A stretch of DNA of 64,000 nt from CAVVEC01 sp963747105 (GTDB lineage Bacteria; Acidobacteriota; Terriglobia; Terriglobales; Acidobacteriaceae): the NCBI GenBank assembly GCA_963747105.1, contig CAVVEC010000016.1:372001-436000 (forward strand), in the 5' to 3' direction. This document shows positions 1 through 9,693 of the stretch, piece after piece. The notes under the pieces were generated by a model. That model worked only from the letters and a program-made list of their open reading frames with translations. It had not been told where the DNA came from and did no database searches. The translations under genes were made by a program, and so were the position numbers. Every line of letters begins with the position of its first letter. The first letter of the stretch is position 1.

Positions 1-318
1 ATGCGCATGGTGTTCGCAAAACCGTTTTTGAGCCGCTGGATCTTCGATGTCGAAATCATTGCCCGCTACATCTCGGTGATGAAATCACCGAATGAGGCTG
101 CGCGGTGTATCTATGAATTTCCCCTCGAAACGTGGACCGATGTGAAGGGTTCCAAGCTGAGGCCGCGCGATTTTGCGCGGGCGGCTTACGATCTGTTCCG
201 GATTCGCCGAAATTATGTGGTGAGGCGTCAACCCGCTCCCTTGGCGGAAGTCTATCCATGCGATGTTCGCGAAGAGCGTTTGTCAGGCGGGGTCTGCGAA
301 ACCGAGCCGCTGAGATAG
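1..318 (+). CDS. Glycosyltransferase family 2, dolichyl-phosphate-glucose-synthase-like, 3' part
   Basis: Only the C-terminal 105 residues are present; the gene begins before the window. The segment has the tail typical of polyprenyl-phosphate glucosyl/mannosyl transferases of the Alg5/DPM1 type: WIFDVEIIARY followed by a Pro-containing strand and DVKGSKLRPRDFARAAYDL, then a basic end. Such enzymes move a sugar from a nucleotide sugar to a lipid phosphate at the membrane. The first in-window ATG is not evidence for a start. It lies about 100 bp before the next glycosyltransferase and probably belongs to the same locus. Confidence 0.65.
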   Translation: MRMVFAKPFLSRWIFDVEIIARYISVMKSPNEAARCIYEFPLETWTDVKGSKLRPRDFARAAYDLFRIRRNYVVRRQPAPLAEVYPCDVREERLSGGVCETEPLR

Positions 319-416
319 AAGTGTCGATTCTGGATTTCAATGGCGTCAAGTCTCGGTAGTATTAAGAGACTCGTTCTGGGGGAGCAAAGCTGGCAAATTG
401 GCAGGGAGCGAGTTTC

Positions 417-1418
417 ATGAATCCCAAGGTATCCGTCGTTATCCCAACCTATAACCGGGCAGACAAGGTCGGCCCCGCGATCGAAAGCGTGCTAGGCCAG
501 ACGTTCACTGACCTCGAAGTTATCGTGGTGGATGACGGATCGTCGGATGACACAGGGAATATCCTTGGGGAAATTTATGGTGATCGGATCCGTTATTACT
601 TCCAGACCAATCAGGGCGCAAGCGTGGCACGAAACCAAGGAATCGAGCATTCTCGGGGTGAGTGGATTGCGTTTCTGGACTCTGACGATCTGTGGGAAAG
701 GGACAAGCTCGAGTGGCAGTTCAAAGCCTTGGAGCGATTTGCCCCCCAGTGCGGCGCCTGTTATACCGACACCCGATTCTTCAACCACCCCGAACCCCGG
801 ACCATGTTCCAACTGGTGGAGGATGAATATCGGCACGAAGGAACACTGGGCATTAACACCGACGTGCTGCGTAGGCTGATAAGGCCGGGGGGTGCGGGTA
901 TGCTCGTCGCCTTGTCCTCTTTTGTGGCACGCGCCGATCTGATAAGAAAAACGGGAGGATTCGATCCCACCCTCCTGTATAGCCAAGATAGTGAGTTCAT
1001 GTTCCGGTTAGCCATGCTGACGGGCTTTTGTTACGTGAACCACCCGCTCGTTCGATTCGACCGATCCCCTGCGGAAATTCGTCATGTGGGAGTGAGTTCA
1101 GATTGGAACAAGACGGACTTCTGGCTTCAGGATAGTCAGCGCCGACTCGAAGGACTCTTGCGTTTGAGCGACAGCTTGCCGACGACAGTCCGCACCGTGA
1201 TTCGAGAGCGGTTGAGCACGGTCCACAGCGCGTGGACCAATTGGTATCTGGAAACCGGGCAGTATCGGCAGGCGCGCCAAGCCGTGTCGAGAGCAGCGCA
1301 ACTGAACCTGACGTTCAACGTCGCAATGAAATGGCTGTTGACATGGATGAGTCCCCAACTGGCGCTCCGGACCGTGCAGCAGCGCAAGGAGAGAGCGAAG
1401 GACACCTTTACGGTATGA
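417..1418 (+). CDS. Glycosyltransferase family 2
   Basis: A 333-residue GT-A enzyme predicted to add one sugar to a lipid-linked glycan on the cytoplasmic side. The N-terminal nucleotide-binding strand VSVVIPTYNR is at residues 5-14, VVDDGS at 37-42, and the metal-binding acidic motif AFLDSDDLW at 85-93. The C-terminal 100 residues are helical and contain SAWTNWYLE. The closest relative in the window is the gene at 4148, which shares both the catalytic domain and this C-terminal extension, so the two are paralogues flanking a methyltransferase and a flippase. The stop overlaps the next start (ATGA). Donor and acceptor cannot be told from sequence. Confidence 0.92.
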   Translation: MNPKVSVVIPTYNRADKVGPAIESVLGQTFTDLEVIVVDDGSSDDTGNILGEIYGDRIRYYFQTNQGASVARNQGIEHSRGEWIAFLDSDDLWERDKLEWQFKALERFAPQCGACYTDTRFFNHPEPRTMFQLVEDEYRHEGTLGINTDVLRRLIRPGGAGMLVALSSFVARADLIRKTGGFDPTLLYSQDSEFMFRLAMLTGFCYVNHPLVRFDRSPAEIRHVGVSSDWNKTDFWLQDSQRRLEGLLRLSDSLPTTVRTVIRERLSTVHSAWTNWYLETGQYRQARQAVSRAAQLNLTFNVAMKWLLTWMSPQLALRTVQQRKERAKDTFTV

Positions 1419-2416
1419 AATTAGCCGCCATTTCCGAGTCGAACGAGGCTGCGGACCGCGACGGCCAAGTCAGCCCCAGGAATCACCTCCCGGAGCTCTG
1501 CCCTGTGTGCAGGAAAGCCGGTGCGCAGGGGTGGCTGCGGGGACCGGACCGGCTTCACGGTAGACACGAAACGTACAAGCTGGTGCGTTGTCCGGCCTGT
1601 TCGCTGGTCTGGCTTAGCAATCCGCCCAAGCCTTCAGAAATGCACCTGCATTATACCGATGCGTATGACAAACTGATTTCGGCTGGGGGCGAGAACTCGC
1701 CCGCGCGCTGGCAGGACCGGAAGGCTGCGCTGTCTGAGTACAAGCAGTCCGGAACATTGCTCGACCTAGGGTGCAGCTCGGGGTCGTTCTTGGCGTTCAT
1801 GCGCAGCGAGTCCTGGAAGCTGTATGGAATCGAGATGTCCGCCGCGGGTGCGAGAACAGCTGAGCTGAGGAGCGGGGCTCATGTTTTTGTCGGCAATATC
1901 TTGGATGCGCCTTTCCCACAGGAATCGTTCGACGTGATCACTTGCTTTGATGTGCTCGAGCATCTCTTTGAGCCACGACGAGTGATGGCCCGCGTCAGCG
2001 AATGGCTGAAACCGGGCGGAATTTTCTATGTCCTTGTGCCCAACGTGGACTCTGCCGAGGCCCGCGTTTTTGGAAGCTATTGGCATGGCTTGGAACTGCC
2101 GCGGCACCTGTTCCACTATTCGCCAGCATCTCTCAAATTCCTTGCGGAATCCGTGGGGCTGACGGAAGTATCGCTTGAAACGCGTCGTAATCTCGCAGTG
2201 GGAACCAGCCTGCGCTACGTCTGGGACGATGTTTTCCAGGCCGTGGGGATTCGCAAAACACCTGTGGCATACCGACGGGAAGCGAGTCTTCCTTGGAGGG
2301 CAGCGCGAAAGGTAGTGCGAATGACGGTTTTGCGCGCGCTGCTGGCGATGGCTCCTCTGGTCGGGGGTGGCGAATCCATCCACGCGATCTTCTGCAAGGG
2401 AAAGGCACCTGCCTAA
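1415..2416 (+). CDS. Class I SAM-dependent methyltransferase with N-terminal zinc ribbon
   Basis: Encodes 333 residues from an ATG that overlaps the preceding stop (ATGA); a longer in-frame reading from 1232 is rejected because it lies inside the upstream glycosyltransferase. Two CPxC pairs (CPVC 29-32, CPAC 59-62) form a small zinc ribbon. The SAM-binding motif LLDLGCSSGS is at 115-124, followed by the GxxxGGIFYVLVPN-type strand of this family. These proteins are common in polysaccharide loci and methylate sugars or related intermediates. Translational coupling to the glycosyltransferase suggests the two act on the same glycan. Confidence 0.88.
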   Translation: MKLAAISESNEAADRDGQVSPRNHLPELCPVCRKAGAQGWLRGPDRLHGRHETYKLVRCPACSLVWLSNPPKPSEMHLHYTDAYDKLISAGGENSPARWQDRKAALSEYKQSGTLLDLGCSSGSFLAFMRSESWKLYGIEMSAAGARTAELRSGAHVFVGNILDAPFPQESFDVITCFDVLEHLFEPRRVMARVSEWLKPGGIFYVLVPNVDSAEARVFGSYWHGLELPRHLFHYSPASLKFLAESVGLTEVSLETRRNLAVGTSLRYVWDDVFQAVGIRKTPVAYRREASLPWRAARKVVRMTVLRALLAMAPLVGGGESIHAIFCKGKAPA

Positions 2417-2544
2417 GAAGTCGGACTCCTTATGTTCATCAAAGTTGCGCCAAGCGTCGAGATCACGACGCAGTTTTCCGCCACGGTTCTATTCGGGTGC
2501 ACTATGCATGAGAGTCTGGGGACTTCGGAAATTAGGGATCCAAG

Positions 2545-4054
2545 ATGGATTTAAGACGAAACTACGATCGCGTCAAAGCGGCTATCGGAGACCTGCTGCA
2601 GGGTGACGCACTCAGGGCCAAGGCTATGCGCGGCGGGGCTTGGCTGGGAGCGGGAAGCGTTACTGAGCAGGCGGTCCGGTTTGCCCGCAACATGATCTTG
2701 ACGCGGCTGCTCGCGCCAAGTGCCTTTGGGGCCATGGCGATTGTCATGTCCTCTTCCGCAATCGTTGGGGCTTTGACCGAAGTGGGAGTAAAGCAGGCGG
2801 TAATTCAAAACCCCAAGGGAGGGGAGAAAGCATACCTCAACGCCGGTTGGTGGATGGGGATGTGGCGGGCGATCGGTGTATACGTCATTATTTTTGCCAT
2901 GGCCCCTTGGGTCGCCCGTTTCTATGGGATCGCAGAATTGTCTGCGTTGCTTCGAGTGGCACTGCTGAGCACTCTGTTCGATGGCGCCATGAGTCCCCGT
3001 TCCATTCTCGCGCAGAAAGAGATGAAGTTCGGGCGCTGGATGGCCATCAGCAACGGCGGCGGCATCTGTGGAGTCATCCTGACGGTGGTTCTCAGTTTTG
3101 TTATTCGTGATGTGTGGGCCCTGGCCATTGGCTTTTGCAGTGAGAACGTCTTCCGTTGTCTCTTGTCATACATTTTGTATCCCGGGTTACCGTCACTCAG
3201 GTGGGAGCGCCATGCTGTGCGGGATCTCTATACGTTCTCAAAGCAAGCATTCGGATTGTCGTTTCTAAACCTTATCTTCTCTCGCACAGACATCTTCGTA
3301 TTGGGTAAGCTTTATTCCACAACCGACATTGGGGCTGTACACGATGGGGGTTGCGCTGGTCCTGACTCCTTCAACTTTCCTCACAACCATGATGGGGCAA
3401 GCCCTCTTCCCCGCCATCGCCCACGTACAGGAGGATAAGGAACGTGTCAACCGCATCCTGATGGAGGTGACTTCCTGGCTAATCCTGTTGGGGCTTCCCG
3501 CCGTGGTTGTCATTTACTTGTGCGGGCATTCCCTTCTTACGGTCATCTATGGGGCTCGATATGTCGCAGCCGCCGGACCGCTGGCGGTCGCAGCCACCGT
3601 GGTGTTCCTCAATGTCCTGAACGCCGCAATCACGTGCGTCTTTACCGCTGTGGGCCGTCCGGGTTTGCATCGCCGCGCGGTCGCCGCTTCTGCGGTGGTC
3701 ATGTTGATCGCAATCTACCCTGCCTGCAAGTTGTTGGGAGTGGTGGGAGGCCAGGTCGCAGCCCTGCTGGCGATTATTGTTAGCTATTTCCTTCAAGTTA
3801 TGCGCATGCGTGGGCTCACGGGCTTAGATCTGCTTCGCTATGGAAGAGCCTTTGCGCCGGCGGCGCTTGTGTCCGCTGGGATTCTTGTTGCCGGCCTTGG
3901 CGCTCGCTTCCTCGGCTTGGCGACCAGGCCGGTAGCCAACATCGCTCTCGGCGCGGGCGCCTGTCTTGTTGCCTATGCCGTGTGCGTGCCGGCCTTCATA
4001 AGGATTAAGCAGATCGGCGCAGCGGGCGAGGCGCGATGCGCAATTGCTGGGTAG
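2545..4054 (+). pseudogene. Wzx-type oligosaccharide flippase, one frameshift
   Basis: About 500 residues of a multi-pass membrane protein of the MATE/polysaccharide-transport family that flips undecaprenyl-linked repeat units across the inner membrane. The first frame runs from ATG 2545 to about 3333 and carries the family's N-terminal segment (GAGSVTEQAVRFARNMILTR). The reading continues one frame over from about 3333 to 4054 with VALVLTPSTFLTTMMGQALF and further membrane helices. The break sits at a run of four G (3331-3334), where removing one base restores a single open frame. That makes sequencing error as likely as true inactivation. Confidence 0.85.
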
Positions 4055-4147
4055 TCGAATGACGACGAACTCACTTTGAATATGGTGTGCACCATCCCCG
4101 CATCCGTTCCTTTGAAGACCCAGTCGTAAGATGGTCGAGGGCATCTG

Positions 4148-5134
4148 ATGAGCTACAGACCTTTCATATCGGTTGTCATCCCGACTTTCAACCGAGCTCG
4201 ACAGGTACAGGCTGCCCTGAAGAGTGTTCTGGCGCAGACTTATCGGGAGTTCGAGGCCATCGTCGTCGATGACGGTTCCACGGACGGAACGGGCGAGGCT
4301 ATTCAAGAAATTATCGGCCAACAAGGTAATGGCGGAAAGCAAATCCGCTATTTCTTCCAACCCAATCAGGGTCAAAGCGCCGCTCGGAACAAGGGGACCG
4401 ATGAAGCTCGCGGAGAATGGGTCGCATTCTTGGACTCGGATGACGTCTGGCTTCCCGAAAAGCTCGAATGGCAAGTCCGCGCCATCGAGCAGTTCAAGGG
4501 CAGATGTGGCGCCTGTATAACGGACGCAAGGCTAGTAGACAACCTCGGGATGGACACGACAGCTTTCCGCGAGAGCGGAAAACATTACGAAGAAACGCTG
4601 GGAATGGACCCTGAAGCAGTCGGAAGTCTAGTGAAGTGCCGCGACCCTTTTTGGGTGTCTACCCTCCTGGTTCGCACTGACGTCGTTAAGCAGGTTGGAT
4701 GGTTTGACCCTCATATCGAGTATGCAGAGGACCACGATTTCCTTTTTCGCCTGTCTCTCGTGACCTCCTTCTGCTATGTTAATAAGCCGCTCTCTTTACT
4801 TGACCGGAGTAAGTCCCCCCAAGGCTCGGAATGCCGCCCATGGGACAAGGTTGAGGTACGCCTCCGGGGTTCGCAGTCAATGTTCGAGAAGTGGTTGAAA
4901 TTGGATTCGAAACTCCCACCGGACGTGCGGAAAACGGTCGTCCAGAGCTTGCGACACGTCTACAGTGCCTGGACAAACTGGTATCTGGAACATGAGCGAT
5001 ACGAAGAAGCGCGGCAGGCAGTGTGCAAGGCTATCAAGTACGAGCTAACGACAAAGCTGGCAATCAAGTGGACCCTGACGCACGTTGCTCCAAGTTTCGC
5101 TAGAAGAATCTCGCCGAAAATGAGAGTTCATTGA
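4148..5134 (+). CDS. Glycosyltransferase family 2 (paralogue of the gene at 417)
   Basis: A 328-residue GT-A glycosyltransferase. ISVVIPTFNRA opens the domain, VVDDGSTDGT lies near residue 40, and the metal-binding LDSDD is at 95-99. The C-terminal region has SAWTNWYLEHERYEEARQAV, nearly the same as in the gene at 417, so both catalytic and accessory parts are shared. Likely role: adding a sugar to the same repeat unit as its paralogue, or an alternative acceptor. It follows the flippase after a gap of about 90 bp. Confidence 0.9.
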   Translation: MSYRPFISVVIPTFNRARQVQAALKSVLAQTYREFEAIVVDDGSTDGTGEAIQEIIGQQGNGGKQIRYFFQPNQGQSAARNKGTDEARGEWVAFLDSDDVWLPEKLEWQVRAIEQFKGRCGACITDARLVDNLGMDTTAFRESGKHYEETLGMDPEAVGSLVKCRDPFWVSTLLVRTDVVKQVGWFDPHIEYAEDHDFLFRLSLVTSFCYVNKPLSLLDRSKSPQGSECRPWDKVEVRLRGSQSMFEKWLKLDSKLPPDVRKTVVQSLRHVYSAWTNWYLEHERYEEARQAVCKAIKYELTTKLAIKWTLTHVAPSFARRISPKMRVH

Positions 5135-5259
5135 TGCGAATGCAGCACATATGAGGCGGATTTACATCCAATGTAGTTGGTCGACGATGTGCGAGTTGTC
5201 CTCCCGGGAATCACCTTTAAGGAGTAACACGTGCGTCATCCGAACAATCGCCGGCGCAT

Positions 5260-5823
5260 TTGCGGACCTTGGAACTCTTGCCCAAGGGACTTACCAAACT
5301 GTATAGCATCTGGGTCAGCTTGACCTATCCATTTGCGTCAAAAGGGCGCAATGTATCGTTTCATTTCACAAGTCAGGTGGATAGACAACGTGCGGTTAGA
5401 ATCAGCCTTGGTAATTCAGTAAGCCTGAGAAAGGACGCGTGGCTCAACGTCGCCACCGAGGACCCCACAGGTGAGCCCGTGATTGTGCTTGAGGACAATT
5501 GCCACATAGGCTATGGAAGTATCATATCCGCCAAGAACCGAATCCACTTAGAACGTGATGTGCTCGTCGGCCAGCAGGTCATCATGGTGGACCATAATCA
5601 CGCGTACGAAGATATCACGATACCAGTCGTCAAACAGGGTATTACGGAGGGCGGCAGAATCCGAATTGGTCAAGGATCTTGGATCGGCCGTGGGGCGGCC
5701 ATCATATGCCCAAGAGGAGAGCTGACAATAGGCCGTAATTGTGTTATCGCGGTCAATTCGGTGGTGACGCGAAGCATCCCGGATTACTCCGTAGTTTTTG
5801 GGATAGCCCGCGACGATAATTAG
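5260..5823 (+). CDS. Hexapeptide-repeat acyltransferase
   Basis: About 187 residues of left-handed beta-helix O-acetyltransferase (WcaF/NodL/LacA superfamily). Hexapeptide turns run through the middle, and DHNHAYED carries the catalytic histidine region; GQGSWIGRGAAIICPRG follows. It would acetylate a hydroxyl of a surface sugar from acetyl-CoA. The start is uncertain. This frame opens with TTG 5260, whereas the best Shine-Dalgarno (AAGGAG near 5218) precedes a GTG at 5231 in another frame, so a small frameshift at the 5' end is possible. Confidence 0.85.
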   Translation: MRTLELLPKGLTKLYSIWVSLTYPFASKGRNVSFHFTSQVDRQRAVRISLGNSVSLRKDAWLNVATEDPTGEPVIVLEDNCHIGYGSIISAKNRIHLERDVLVGQQVIMVDHNHAYEDITIPVVKQGITEGGRIRIGQGSWIGRGAAIICPRGELTIGRNCVIAVNSVVTRSIPDYSVVFGIARDDN

Positions 5824-5975
5824 ACAATACGATCCGGAGACACGAGCCTGGCGTATTGGTCCGAATGAAGGCAGAGACACGCGAATTCCGTGAAGCAATC
5901 TGCGACCGTCAGCTAGGTAAATAATTCCTCGGTGTCCCACGGGCAATTTCTCATAAGAATAGGGACTGAATCCGC

Positions 5976-6751
5976 ATGAGCGCAAGCGGGAATGATCTGT
6001 TTTCTTTGTGTAACAAAACGATTTTGATTACCGGGGGCACACGCGGCATCGGCCAAGCCATTTCACTCCGCTTCGCGCGGGCAGGGGCTACGGTAATCGC
6101 GAATTATCTCCGCAACGAAAAGGCTGCCGAACAATTGAAGACGATCGCTACGGAGGAGCGTTTGGCAATTACGCTGTGTCGTGCGGATCTGACCAACGAA
6201 AGAGGTTTGGAACAAGCTTGACCGATCGCTACAAGAACGGGGGCCGCATCTTGCTGGGTTTGTCCATTGTGCTGCCACTGGGATCCACCGCCCACTTGAG
6301 GAACTCACTGACCGCCATTTCGACTGGACGTTTAACCTGAATGTCCGCGCGTTTTTCAAGCTTGTCAAGCTTCTCATGGCGCGTTTTTCTAAAGGATCAA
6401 GCATCGTGGCGGTCAGTTCCTGGGGTGCCTTGCGCGCCCTCCCGTGCTATTCACTGGTTGGCTCTTCCAAAGGTGCTCTTGAGGCGCTTGCCCGGCACCT
6501 CGCCGTCGAACTGGCGCCTCGCGGCATCCGCGTCAACATCCTCACGGCCGGGGCCGTGTTTACCGATGCCTGGAAAACAATGCCGAATAGCGAAGAGCGC
6601 CTCGCCGAGACCATCCGGCGCACTCCGGCAGGGCGCTTGGTCACGGCCGAGGAAGATCGCATATGGGGCCCAATTCCTCTGCTCTGATGCGGCCGCAGGG
6701 ATCATCGGTCATACTCTTGTGCTTGATGGTGGTGCAGGAATTATGGCTTAG
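5976..6751 (+). pseudogene. Short-chain dehydrogenase, FabL-type enoyl-ACP reductase-like (module A), frameshifted
   Basis: A Rossmann-fold NAD(P)H reductase of about 255 residues read in three frames, with breaks near 6217 and 6655. The cofactor loop ITGGTRGIGQAI is at residues 19-30, and the end LVLDGGAGIM is typical of the family. The active-site Tyr (codon 6448) and Lys (codon 6469) are separated by six residues (YSLVGSSK), not three. Tyr-x6-Lys is the known hallmark of FabL enoyl-ACP reductases, so the likely reaction is reduction of an enoyl-ACP rather than a ketoacyl-ACP. First gene of the lux-like module A, 88 bp upstream of its ACP. Confidence 0.8.
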
Positions 6752-6839
6752 GCACCCGGACCAACACCCGCTTGGTCATCACTAAGTACGTGCAGTTCCT
6801 CACCCATATAAAATCAATAAGTGCACGAAAGGGCCCAGT

Positions 6840-7094
6840 ATGAACGATAACAATTACATCTTAGCCAACGTCCAGGAGGCCTTCAAAGGCGCCTTTGACA
6901 TTGACCCACGCTCGGTGACTATGGAGACCACAGCAAGCGACATCTCTGCTTGGGACTCTGTCGGGCATTTGTCTCTGGCCGGAAACCTCGAAGAGGTTTT
7001 TGGGATCAGCCTAGATGTCGATGAGTTGATGGAAATGGAGAGCGTCCGCGAGATCGTGCGCATTATTTCTACGAAGCTTTCCAAGAAAGTGTAA
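6840..7094 (+). CDS. Acyl carrier protein (module A)
   Basis: An 84-residue acidic helical protein with the phosphopantetheine attachment motif WDSVGHL; Ser40 is the expected modified residue. It would carry the acyl group activated by the AMP-ligase whose start follows one base after its stop. The downstream helix (EEVFGISLDVDELMEME) is the usual partner-recognition surface. A stand-alone ACP in a sugar locus points to a dedicated acyl pathway, separate from housekeeping fatty-acid synthesis. Confidence 0.93.
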   Translation: MNDNNYILANVQEAFKGAFDIDPRSVTMETTASDISAWDSVGHLSLAGNLEEVFGISLDVDELMEMESVREIVRIISTKLSKKV

Positions 7095-7095
7095 T

Positions 7096-8555
7096 GTGAC
7101 TGCCGCAGCCGAACGGAACTTTGTCGAGCGATTGGTAAAGCGTCTGGGATCGTGTTCGTACCTAATCGATGCGGCCACAGGGCGCACGATTTGCCCGGAG
7201 GACTTGCCACGGTTGATTGTGGCATACGGCGCTTCCTTAATTTCCGCTGGTTTGAGGAAGGGCGATCGAGTGCTGATCGGTTGTTCCGTGTCTCCCTCGA
7301 GTGCCTTGGTTTATTTGGGAGCCATGTACGCGGGCCTTGTGGCGGTGCCGGTGGAGGATCGCGCCTTGGCGACCTCGGCAGCTCTGTTGTTAGAGGCAAC
7401 AATGGCCAAAGCCGTGTGGACCGAAGCAGGCTTTAGGGGAACAGGGATCCCCCAGGCATCCATCCTGAGCTTACAGGGTGACTTGGCCAAGGATATGCCA
7501 ACGATGATGCCGCCCGCTGCTTGCGAGGACTCGGATCTGGCGGCGTTGATGGCCACTTCTGGTTCCACTGGTGTTCCTCGCTTCGTCATGGTCAGTCATG
7601 GGAACCTGATCGCCAACACCGAAGCCATCATTCGCAGCCAACAATTGGCCAACGATGAAAGAGCCATGCTGGTTCTCCCGGTGAGCTATTGTTTCGGCGC
7701 AAGCTTGCTGCATACGCATCTCTATCAGGGTGGTGGCGTGGTCTTTGACCGCCGCTTCATGTTTCCCGACAAAGTTCTCCATGCTGTCGCGGAATTTGGG
7801 TGCACCACATTTGCCGGTGTGCCGACAGTTTATAAGGTCCTTCTTCGACGATCGAATATTCGGCGGATCGCCATGCCTTCTTTGAGGCGTTTTCTCAAGG
7901 CTGGCGGGGCCTTGAGTCGCGAAAGAATCAGTGAGATGCGATCGATTTTCCCCATGATCAAGTTCCTCGTAATGTACGGGCAGACCGAGGCAACCGCCAG
8001 GATATCGTGCATGGAATCCGAGCGCTGGGACGGGAAGCCAGGGAGCGTGGGACGCCCCTTGGACAATCTGACGATCAGGATAGTGGATGACGAGGGGAAT
8101 GACGTGCACCCAGGACAAGTCGGCGAGCTGTTGGCAAAGGGACCGTCCATTTGCTCTGGTTATTTGAACGATCCGGAAGAAACGCGTCACAACTTCTGCG
8201 ACGGTTGGCTGCGAACCCGCGATCTAGCTCGCCAGGACGAAGAAGGTTATCTATGGATCGAAGGACGCAAAGGGGCATTTCTGAAGATGAGAGGAATACG
8301 GGTGAGCCTTGCGGAAGTGCGGCAAAGGTGACGGCGATTCCAGGAGTTTATGAATGCGCCGCTCGCGCCGTCGATCATCCGGAAGCGGGCGAGGCACTGG
8401 TCCTGTTTATCGTGCCCGATGAGGGTGCAAGCATTATGGCGGAAGAGGTTCGTCGCCACCTTCCGGCCCATTGGGCTCTCGACTCGATCCGTTTGGTTTC
8501 CGAATTGCCGAAGACGTCCCGAGGAAAAATAGCACTTTCGGCGCTTTCTGCCTAA
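7096..8555 (+). pseudogene. AMP-dependent acyl ligase (module A), frameshifted near its end
   Basis: Adenylate-forming enzyme of about 485 residues expected to activate a carboxylic acid with ATP and load it on the adjacent ACP. GTG start one base after the ACP stop. The phosphate-binding loop ATSGSTGVPR is near residues 153-162, VMYGQTEATAR is the A5-type motif, and TRDLARQDEEGYLWIEGR the hinge. The first frame stops at 8331; the last 75 residues continue in another frame and include TSRGKIALSAL with the catalytic-lysine region. One indel near 8323 accounts for the break. Close paralogue of the ligase at 40122. Confidence 0.85.
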
Positions 8556-8568
8556 AACAAGGGCTCCC

Positions 8569-9693
8569 ATGCACCAATTTGAGGATACGGTAGAGTCGCT
8601 CCTGTCAATCCCTCCTTATAGCCAGCCTCCCGAAGATAGACAGGCGGGTTTGTTGGCAATCCTTAAGAAAGAGCTGGATTACGCGTGCCAGCGGCATCCC
8701 GGCTATAAGAATTATGTCGAGCAATGGCCTTTGGACTACCAGTCCGCTAATCGGGTAGCCGATCTTCCTTTTCTGCCGGTGGGAATCTTAAAAGCTGATC
8801 CTCCATTGTCCTTGGTGGATCGTGAAGAGATCAAGAGAACTTTAACGTCGAGCGCTACGACGTCTCAGTCGCCGAGCCGTGTTGTACTCGATTCGTCGAC
8901 AGCACGGCGCATGACCAAAGGAGTCGTATCCATCGTTAGGGATTTCATCGGCCCTAGTCGTAGACCTTATCTGGTTGTGGACACACCAGACCTCAGGGCG
9001 GGCGCAAATGCACTCGGGGCCAGGGGCGCGGCGATTCAAGGCTTGCAGCCATTTGCCAGTGAGGTCAGTTACTGTCTCAGCCTAAACGATAACGGCGACT
9101 TGAAGCTGGATCGAGAACGATTGACAGAATTCGCCAAAGACCGACAGGATTCTGAGGTACTGGTGTATGGCTTCACCTATATTCTGTGGAACGACTTGGT
9201 GAAGCCTCTGATGGCCGAGGACATCTGTCTTAACCTGGCGAAAGCTCGCATCCTGCACAGCGGTGGATGGAAACGTTTGCAGGACCAGGCCGTTGAAAAA
9301 ACGGTTTTCAATCAGCAGTTGGCCCGCACGTTTGGCTGTTCTCCTGATCGCATTACCGATTTCTATGGCATGGTGGAGACCGTGGGAGTCATTTATCCCG
9401 ATTGCTCCGAGGGAAACAAACATGGACCCGTGTTTGGCGATGTGATCGTGAGAGATCCGCTCACGCTTGAGCCCGTCGCGGAAGGGGAATATGGGATTGT
9501 CCAAGTTTGCAGTGTTCTGCCAACGAGCTTTCCGGGCCACCTGCTGCTCACCGAGGATCGAGCCCAAGTGATTGCCTACGATGGTTGCCCCTGCGGAAGG
9601 CGAGGCATCAGCTTCCGCTTTGCGGGACGCATTCCCAAGTCCGAGCTCAGGGGCTGCGGAAATCTCCAAATCAGTCGATCGCAATTGAATTGA
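8569..9693 (+). CDS. LuxE-like acyl-protein synthetase (module A)
   Basis: A 374-residue member of the LuxE family, which in luminous bacteria activates a fatty acid with ATP and holds it on a C-terminal cysteine before passing it to LuxC. The matching cysteine is present at Cys363 (SELRGCG), almost the position reported for the acylated Cys364 of lux LuxE. The family ATP-loop SSGTTGQ is altered here to SSATTSQ (residues 94-100), losing both glycines, whereas the module B copy keeps them. It is followed by PSRVVLD and FYGMVETVG. Overlaps LuxC by four bases. Confidence 0.88.
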   Translation: MHQFEDTVESLLSIPPYSQPPEDRQAGLLAILKKELDYACQRHPGYKNYVEQWPLDYQSANRVADLPFLPVGILKADPPLSLVDREEIKRTLTSSATTSQSPSRVVLDSSTARRMTKGVVSIVRDFIGPSRRPYLVVDTPDLRAGANALGARGAAIQGLQPFASEVSYCLSLNDNGDLKLDRERLTEFAKDRQDSEVLVYGFTYILWNDLVKPLMAEDICLNLAKARILHSGGWKRLQDQAVEKTVFNQQLARTFGCSPDRITDFYGMVETVGVIYPDCSEGNKHGPVFGDVIVRDPLTLEPVAEGEYGIVQVCSVLPTSFPGHLLLTEDRAQVIAYDGCPCGRRGISFRFAGRIPKSELRGCGNLQISRSQLN

